NCBI GenBank assembly: GCA_014360105.1
Contig: JACIYD010000035.1
Span: 1-9,526 of the forward strand
Length of the DNA stretch: 9,526 bases
Direction of reading: 5' to 3'
DNA from: Clostridia bacterium
GTDB lineage: Bacteria; Bacillota; DSM-521; Neomoorellales; SLTJ01
Position numbers and translations under genes: made by a program. Shown here piece after piece: positions 5,515-9,526 of this stretch. The notes below the pieces were generated by a model. That model saw only the letters and a list, made by a program, of their open reading frames with translations, did not search any database and had not been told where the DNA came from. Each line of letters starts with the position of its first letter. Position 1 is the first letter of the stretch.

Positions 5515-6815
5515 CGGCGGTCAAGGTTATCGGCGGGGGCCTGGCGGGAAGCGAGGCCGCCTGGCAACTGGCCAAACGCGGTCTGGCGGTTGAGCTCTGG
5601 GAGATGCGACCGGAAAAGCTTACCCCGGCACACCGGAGCGGTTACCTGGCGGAGTTGGTTTGCAGTAATTCCTTGCGTTCCCGGGCCCTGAGCACCGCAG
5701 TCGGCCTCCTTAAAGAGGAGATGCGCCGCCTGGATTCGCTCATTATGCGCTGCGCCGACGCTACCCAGATACCGGCGGGCGAGGCGCTGGCCGTCGACCG
5801 GGAGGCCTTCGCGGCGCAGGTAACCGCGTTCCTGACCAGCCTGCCCCAGGTGAAGTTGGTACGAGACGAGATGCGGGACATCCCCCCTGGACCGGCCATC
5901 ATTGCCACCGGTCCTTTAACCTCCGAGGCGCTGGCGGCCGCCATCGCCGCCTTTTGCGGTGAGGAGCACCTTTACTTTTACGATGCGGTCGCGCCCATCG
6001 TCAGCGCGGATTCCCTGAATTACGACCGCCTCTTCCGCGCTTCACGCTACGGCAAGGGAGAGGACGCCTATTTGAACGCGCCCTTGAGCGAGGAGGAGTA
6101 CTTGGCTTTTTACCGCGCCTTGCGCGCCGCTGACGTCTACTCCGGTCATGCCTTTGAAGAAGCTGCCTATTTTGAAGGTTGCCTTCCTATTGAGGAGATG
6201 GCGGCACGTGGACCCCAGACACTTCTTTTCGGGCCGATGAAACCGGTGGGTCTGGTTGACCCACGTACGGGAAAACAGCCTTATGCTGTAGTTCAACTGC
6301 GGCCCGAGAACCGGGAAGCCACCATGTATAACCTCGTCGGCTTCCAGACCCGGTTGCGCCGTCCCGACCAGGAGAGGGTCTTCCGGCTGATCCCGGGCTT
6401 GGAGAGGGCGGAATTCTTGCGTTACGGCATGATCCACCGTAATACTTACCTGAATGCGCCCCGGGTTCTTCTGCCCACCTTTCAGACGCGCCGTGACCCG
6501 CTCCTCTTTTTTGCCGGCCAGATTACCGGGGTGGAGGGTTATGTGGAGTCCGCGGCCAGTGGCCTTGTCGCTGGCATTAACCTGGGCCGTATTTTATCCG
6601 GCCGGGAACCAGTCGTCTTCCCGCCGGAGACCTGCCTGGGGGGACTGAGCCGGTACCTGGCGTCGCCGACACAGCCTTTCCAACCAATGAATGTCAACTT
6701 CGGCCTGTTGCCGCCCTTGACAAAGCGGACGCAGGCGCGCCGGAAGCGGCGCGAAGCACTGGCCGCACGGGCGCTGGAGGTCCTTACTGCATTTATCGAA
6801 AATGAATCCTTATGA
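5511..6815 (+). CDS. trmFO: folate/FAD-dependent tRNA (uracil-54-C5)-methyltransferase TrmFO
   Basis: TrmFO (EC 2.1.1.74, formerly Gid) makes 5-methyluridine at position 54 in the T-loop of tRNA, using methylenetetrahydrofolate as carbon donor and FADH2 as reductant. It has 434 residues, normal length. The N-terminal FAD-binding motif is VIGGGLAGSEAA (from residue 6). The family segment ELVCSNSLRS follows, with Cys51. FEGCLPIEEMAARG holds Cys224, equivalent to the catalytic Cys226 described for the Bacillus enzyme. Later motifs include GPMKPVGLVDPRTGKQPYAVVQLR, YNLVGFQTRL, FFAGQITGVEGYVESAASGL and MNVNFGLLPPL. The TTG at 5511 overlaps the topA stop as TTGA (5511-5514), with an A/G-rich site (AAGGAAAGGGGG, 5491-5502) upstream. 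The frame stays open to 5409, but the flavoprotein N-terminus starts at 5511. Translation is probably coupled to topA. Confidence 0.97.
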   Translation: MTAVKVIGGGLAGSEAAWQLAKRGLAVELWEMRPEKLTPAHRSGYLAELVCSNSLRSRALSTAVGLLKEEMRRLDSLIMRCADATQIPAGEALAVDREAFAAQVTAFLTSLPQVKLVRDEMRDIPPGPAIIATGPLTSEALAAAIAAFCGEEHLYFYDAVAPIVSADSLNYDRLFRASRYGKGEDAYLNAPLSEEEYLAFYRALRAADVYSGHAFEEAAYFEGCLPIEEMAARGPQTLLFGPMKPVGLVDPRTGKQPYAVVQLRPENREATMYNLVGFQTRLRRPDQERVFRLIPGLERAEFLRYGMIHRNTYLNAPRVLLPTFQTRRDPLLFFAGQITGVEGYVESAASGLVAGINLGRILSGREPVVFPPETCLGGLSRYLASPTQPFQPMNVNFGLLPPLTKRTQARRKRREALAARALEVLTAFIENESL

Positions 6816-6817
6816 CC

Positions 6818-6846
6818 TTGTCAGAACATTAGTGATGTGCTAGTAT
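6818..6846 (+). promoter_or_regulatory. sigma-A-type promoter for xerC-hslV-hslU
   Basis: TTGTCA (6818-6823) lies 17 bases from TAGTAT (6841-6846), and TGC at 6838-6840 adds an extended -10 (TGn). The -35 matches the consensus at 5 of 6 positions and the -10 at 4 of 6. Expected transcription start is near 6853, giving a leader of about 34 bases to the TTG at 6887. The -35 begins three bases after the trmFO stop. The spacer contains a small inverted repeat ACAT-TAGTG-ATGT (6826-6838) that could bind a regulator. This is the best promoter in the window. Confidence 0.6.
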
Positions 6847-6886
6847 AGAGCGTTGGGCAAGGGGTTATACTTTGGGAGGGTAGGCT

Positions 6887-7771
6887 TTGCTGGTTCTGCT
6901 ACAGGATTTCCTCAGTTATTTAAGACTAGAGCGAGGTGCCGCCGGAAGCACCATTTCGGCCTATGGCAGGGACATCGCGGATTTCCTCAATTTTTGCGCC
7001 GGCCGCGCGGTAAAGGCGAAAGAGGTAGATGCCTGGCTGATTAGGGCTTATCTGGCCGGCTTAAGCCGGAAGGGGCTTAGACGAACGACCGTAGCGAGAA
7101 AAATCGCCGCCCTGCGATCATTCTACCGCTACCTCCGCCGACGAGGCGAAGTTGCAGCCAATCCTTTCTCCCTGGTATGCGCGCCGCGGCCGGAGAAACA
7201 CCTGCCGCTGTTTCTCTATTATCAGGAAGTTGAGACCCTCTTGCGGCTGCCGCGTGCCGATACACCGGGAGGACAGCGCGACCGCGCCCTGCTGGAGGTG
7301 CTTTACGCCACCGGGGCGCGGGTTGAGGAAATCGTTGGCCTCGATCTGGAAGATCTGCATTTAGAAGAAGGCTATGCCGTCGTCCGGGGCAAAGGGTCGA
7401 AGGAGCGTGTGGTTCTGCTGGGCGGCGAGGCGCAGGCCGCGCTTAGGGCTTACCTCACCAAGGCCAGGCCCCGGCTGGCCGGGGGCCGGGAAACGCGGGC
7501 GGTCTTTCTTAACCGCAACGGCGGTCGCCTTACGCAGCGGGGGGTTCGCTACCTGTTGGAGCGCTACCGGCGGCTCGGGAGGCTGAAGAAGGGAGTTAGC
7601 CCCCATACTTTGCGCCACTCCTTTGCCACCCACCTCTTGGAAGGCGGGGCCGACCTGAGGGTGGTACAGGAACTGCTGGGCCATGCGCGCCTTTCGACGA
7701 CGCAAATTTACACCCACGTGACCGGGGCACGCCTGCGCGAGGTCTACAACCGGACCCACCCGCGGGCCTAG
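6887..7771 (+). CDS. xerC: tyrosine recombinase XerC
   Basis: XerC, with XerD, resolves chromosome dimers at dif during division; the Bacillus orthologue at this locus is CodV. It has 294 residues, normal length. The N-terminal SAM-like DNA-binding domain (about 1-85) holds [16 protein letters not shown] and [20 protein letters not shown]. The catalytic domain has the first catalytic Arg in [10 protein letters not shown] (Arg145), the Lys in [11 protein letters not shown], the H-x-x-R motif in [17 protein letters not shown], the final His region LLGHARLST, and the nucleophile Tyr275 in TTQIYTHV. The TTG start is supported by GGGAGGG at 6874-6880, six bases upstream. The choice of XerC over XerD rests on context (trmFO before, hslVU after); sequence alone does not separate them firmly. 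hslV follows 17 bases after its stop. Nothing links it to an integrative element. Confidence 0.93.
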   Translation: MLVLLQDFLSYLRLERGAAGSTISAYGRDIADFLNFCAGRAVKAKEVDAWLIRAYLAGLSRKGLRRTTVARKIAALRSFYRYLRRRGEVAANPFSLVCAPRPEKHLPLFLYYQEVETLLRLPRADTPGGQRDRALLEVLYATGARVEEIVGLDLEDLHLEEGYAVVRGKGSKERVVLLGGEAQAALRAYLTKARPRLAGGRETRAVFLNRNGGRLTQRGVRYLLERYRRLGRLKKGVSPHTLRHSFATHLLEGGADLRVVQELLGHARLSTTQIYTHVTGARLREVYNRTHPRA

Positions 7772-7788
7772 GGAAGGAGCGGGCCAGG

Positions 7789-8319
7789 TTGTTCCGCAGC
7801 ACGACCATCGTGGGAGTCCACCGTTACGGGCGGGCCGCCTTGGGAGGCGACGGCCAGGTTACCCTGGGACAACACACGGCCATCAAGCACCAGGCCCGCA
7901 AAGTCCACCGCCTTTATCGCGGGGAGGTGCTGGCCGGATTTGCCGGCGCGGTGGCCGATGCCCTTACGCTTTTTGAGAAATTTGAAGGACGTCTGGAAGA
8001 GTACCACGGGAATTTGGTACGGGCGGCCATCGAACTGACCAAAGAGTGGCGCACGGACCGCTACTTGCGGCGGCTTGACGCCCTCCTGGTGGTGGCCAAC
8101 CGCGAGAAGCTCCTGGTGGTCTCCGGCACCGGCGAAGTACTGGAACCGGACGACGGCATCGCCGCCGTGGGTTCCGGCGCACCTTTTGCCCTGGCGGCGG
8201 CGCGGGCGTTGATGCGGCACACCACGCTGGAAGCAAAAGAAATCGTGCGGGAAGCACTGCTCATCACCGCGGGCATCTGCGTCTACACCAACGACCAGAT
8301 CACCGTCGAGGAGCTTTAG
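7789..8319 (+). CDS. hslV: ATP-dependent protease peptidase subunit HslV (ClpQ)
   Basis: HslV is the proteasome-like peptidase that forms two stacked hexamers capped by HslU; together they unfold and degrade proteins in the cytoplasm. It has 176 residues. The N-terminus [10 protein letters not shown] places the expected nucleophile Thr at residue 5 after a four-residue propeptide. Family blocks are [10 protein letters not shown], the [11 protein letters not shown] segment with its conserved Lys, [45 protein letters not shown] and [14 protein letters not shown]. The TTG start has AAGGAG at 7774-7779, nine bases upstream. The Bacillus counterpart CodW is reported to use an N-terminal serine. 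Here residue 2 is Phe, so Met removal would not expose Ser, and a Thr nucleophile exposed by propeptide removal is more likely (inference). The hslU ATG follows after seven bases. Confidence 0.96.
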   Translation: MFRSTTIVGVHRYGRAALGGDGQVTLGQHTAIKHQARKVHRLYRGEVLAGFAGAVADALTLFEKFEGRLEEYHGNLVRAAIELTKEWRTDRYLRRLDALLVVANREKLLVVSGTGEVLEPDDGIAAVGSGAPFALAAARALMRHTTLEAKEIVREALLITAGICVYTNDQITVEEL

Positions 8320-8326
8320 TGCCGCC

Positions 8327-9526
8327 ATGGAAGAACTCACGCCCAAAGCCATCGTGCGCGAGCTGGACCGCTACATCGTGGGGCAGGCGCGGGCGAAGAA
8401 ATGCGTGGCCATTGCCCTGCGCAACCGCTACCGGCGGATGCGCGTGCCGCCGCCGCTGCGCGAGGAAATCGCGCCTAAAAACATTCTGATGATCGGCCCT
8501 ACCGGCGTTGGCAAGACGGAAATCGCGCGCCGCCTGGCCAAGCTGGTAAAGGCGCCTTTCATTAAAGTTGAGGCAACCAAATACACGGAGGTGGGGTATG
8601 TCGGAAGAGACGTAGAATCCATGGTGCGGGATTTGGTAGAAATGGCGGTGCGCATGGTAAAGCAGGAAAAAGCGGCCCAGGTGATGGACCGGGCCAGGGT
8701 CCTGGCGGAAGAGCGGATCCTGGACCTGCTCGCGCCGCGGGTGCGGCAGGAAGGAGGGCTCAAAAACCCTCTGGAGCTGCTTTTCGGAGGCGGCGAGCGG
8801 GCTTCTCCGGCCGGCGCGGCGTCAGAGACCGACGAGAGCCGCCAACATCGTGCCATTCTCCGGACCAAGCTGGCCCGCCAGGAGCTGGAAGACGAAGTAC
8901 TGGAGATCGAGGTGGAAGACCGTAGTCCGCCCATGCTCGAGGTCTTCGGCAGCGCCGGTATGGAGGAAATGGGGATCAATCTGCAGGACATCCTGGGCGG
9001 GCTTCTTCCGCGCAAGCATCGGCGCCGCCGGGTGACGGTAAAAGAAGCAAGGCGGATTCTGGCCCAAGAGGAAGCGGAGAAGATGGTGGATATGGACGAA
9101 GTGATCGCCACGGCTATCGACCGGGTGGAACAAAACGGGATCATCTTCATCGACGAAATCGACAAGATCGCCGGCCGCGAGGGCGGGCACGGTCCGGACG
9201 TTTCCCGCGAAGGCGTCCAGCGGGACATCTTACCGCTGGTCGAGGGATGCACGGTAATGAGCAAGTACGGCCCGGTCAGAACCGACCACGTGCTCTTTAT
9301 TGCTGCCGGTGCTTTTCACGTGACGAAACCGCAGGATTTGATCCCGGAATTGCAGGGGCGTTTCCCCCTTCGGGTTGAGCTGGAAAGCCTGAAAGAGGAA
9401 GACTTGCGTAGGATTCTAGTAGAGCCTGAAAACTCGTTGCTCAGGCAGTATAGCGCGCTGCTTGCCAGCGAAGGCGTTAATCTGAACTTTACAGATGGTG
9501 CCGTTGCTCAAATTGCTAAGATCGCT
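8327..9526 (+). CDS. hslU: ATP-dependent protease ATPase subunit HslU (ClpY), 3' truncated by window end
   Basis: HslU is the AAA+ unfoldase hexamer that feeds substrates to HslV. 400 codons are present; family proteins are about 440-470, so only the last part of the C-terminal domain is missing. The N-terminus [20 protein letters not shown] is typical. Walker A is GPTGVGKT (57-64), followed by the pore motif [14 protein letters not shown]. The HslU-specific I domain lies at about 105-240 and is rich in charged residues. Walker B is IIFIDEID (Asp276, Glu277). The sensor region has [14 protein letters not shown] and [15 protein letters not shown]. The ATG at 8327 lacks a close Shine-Dalgarno: GAGGAG at 8308-8313 is 13 bases away and inside the end of hslV. 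Translation is therefore likely coupled to hslV. By the Firmicutes gene order codY is expected next, but it is outside the window. Confidence 0.97.
   Translation, partial: MEELTPKAIVRELDRYIVGQARAKKCVAIALRNRYRRMRVPPPLREEIAPKNILMIGPTGVGKTEIARRLAKLVKAPFIKVEATKYTEVGYVGRDVESMVRDLVEMAVRMVKQEKAAQVMDRARVLAEERILDLLAPRVRQEGGLKNPLELLFGGGERASPAGAASETDESRQHRAILRTKLARQELEDEVLEIEVEDRSPPMLEVFGSAGMEEMGINLQDILGGLLPRKHRRRRVTVKEARRILAQEEAEKMVDMDEVIATAIDRVEQNGIIFIDEIDKIAGREGGHGPDVSREGVQRDILPLVEGCTVMSKYGPVRTDHVLFIAAGAFHVTKPQDLIPELQGRFPLRVELESLKEEDLRRILVEPENSLLRQYSALLASEGVNLNFTDGAVAQIAKIA

Noticed and set aside
6887..7771. XerC as an integrase of a phage or integrative element
   Set aside because: The length, the conserved neighbours trmFO and hslVU, and the lack of att-like repeats or cargo all point to the housekeeping recombinase.
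8428..9264. Minus-strand frame (278 codons) opposite hslU
   Set aside because: Ser/Arg-rich shadow; the + strand encodes an unmistakable HslU.

Overview
The window reads as a chromosomal segment of a GC-rich, Gram-positive-type bacterium, probably a thermophilic clostridium-like Firmicute (Moorella / Thermoanaerobacterales / Desulfotomaculales style). The basis is gene order plus translation signals. The block dprA-topA-trmFO-xerC-hslV-hslU is the classic Firmicutes arrangement that normally continues into codY. Most genes have strong AGGAGG-like ribosome binding sites, and five of the nine genes with visible starts begin with TTG. The taxonomic placement is inference.

Layout, left to right, all on the + strand: the last codons of an unidentified gene (1-48); nagA, N-acetylglucosamine-6-phosphate deacetylase (75-1268); a 256-base gap with dense inverted repeats that look like a structured RNA (about 1297-1482); an Hsp20 small heat-shock protein (1525-1983); a 38-residue single-pass membrane protein whose Shine-Dalgarno lies in a small hairpin (2085-2201); a very G-rich 125-base leader; then dprA (2327-3439), topA (3451-5514), trmFO (5511-6815), xerC (6887-7771), hslV (7789-8319) and hslU (8327 to the window end, truncated).

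Functionally there are three parts. NagA belongs to amino-sugar / cell-wall recycling. Hsp20 and its small membrane neighbour form a possible stress pair. The right two thirds are conserved DNA- and RNA-maintenance genes (DNA uptake/recombination, supercoil relaxation, tRNA U54 methylation, chromosome-dimer resolution) followed by the HslVU (ClpQY) protease. dprA-topA-trmFO are tightly spaced or overlapping and are probably one transcript. A good sigma-A-type promoter in the trmFO-xerC gap suggests xerC-hslV-hslU is also transcribed on its own.

The coding genes are ordinary members of known families. The part that is not explained is the nagA-hsp20 intergenic region: a 16-bp long-range stem with one mismatch, a 7-bp interleaved (pseudoknot-type) pairing and two compact 3' hairpins. 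It is the best candidate here for an undescribed or unrecognised structured RNA. No mobile-element genes, CRISPR array, tRNA or rRNA were seen.
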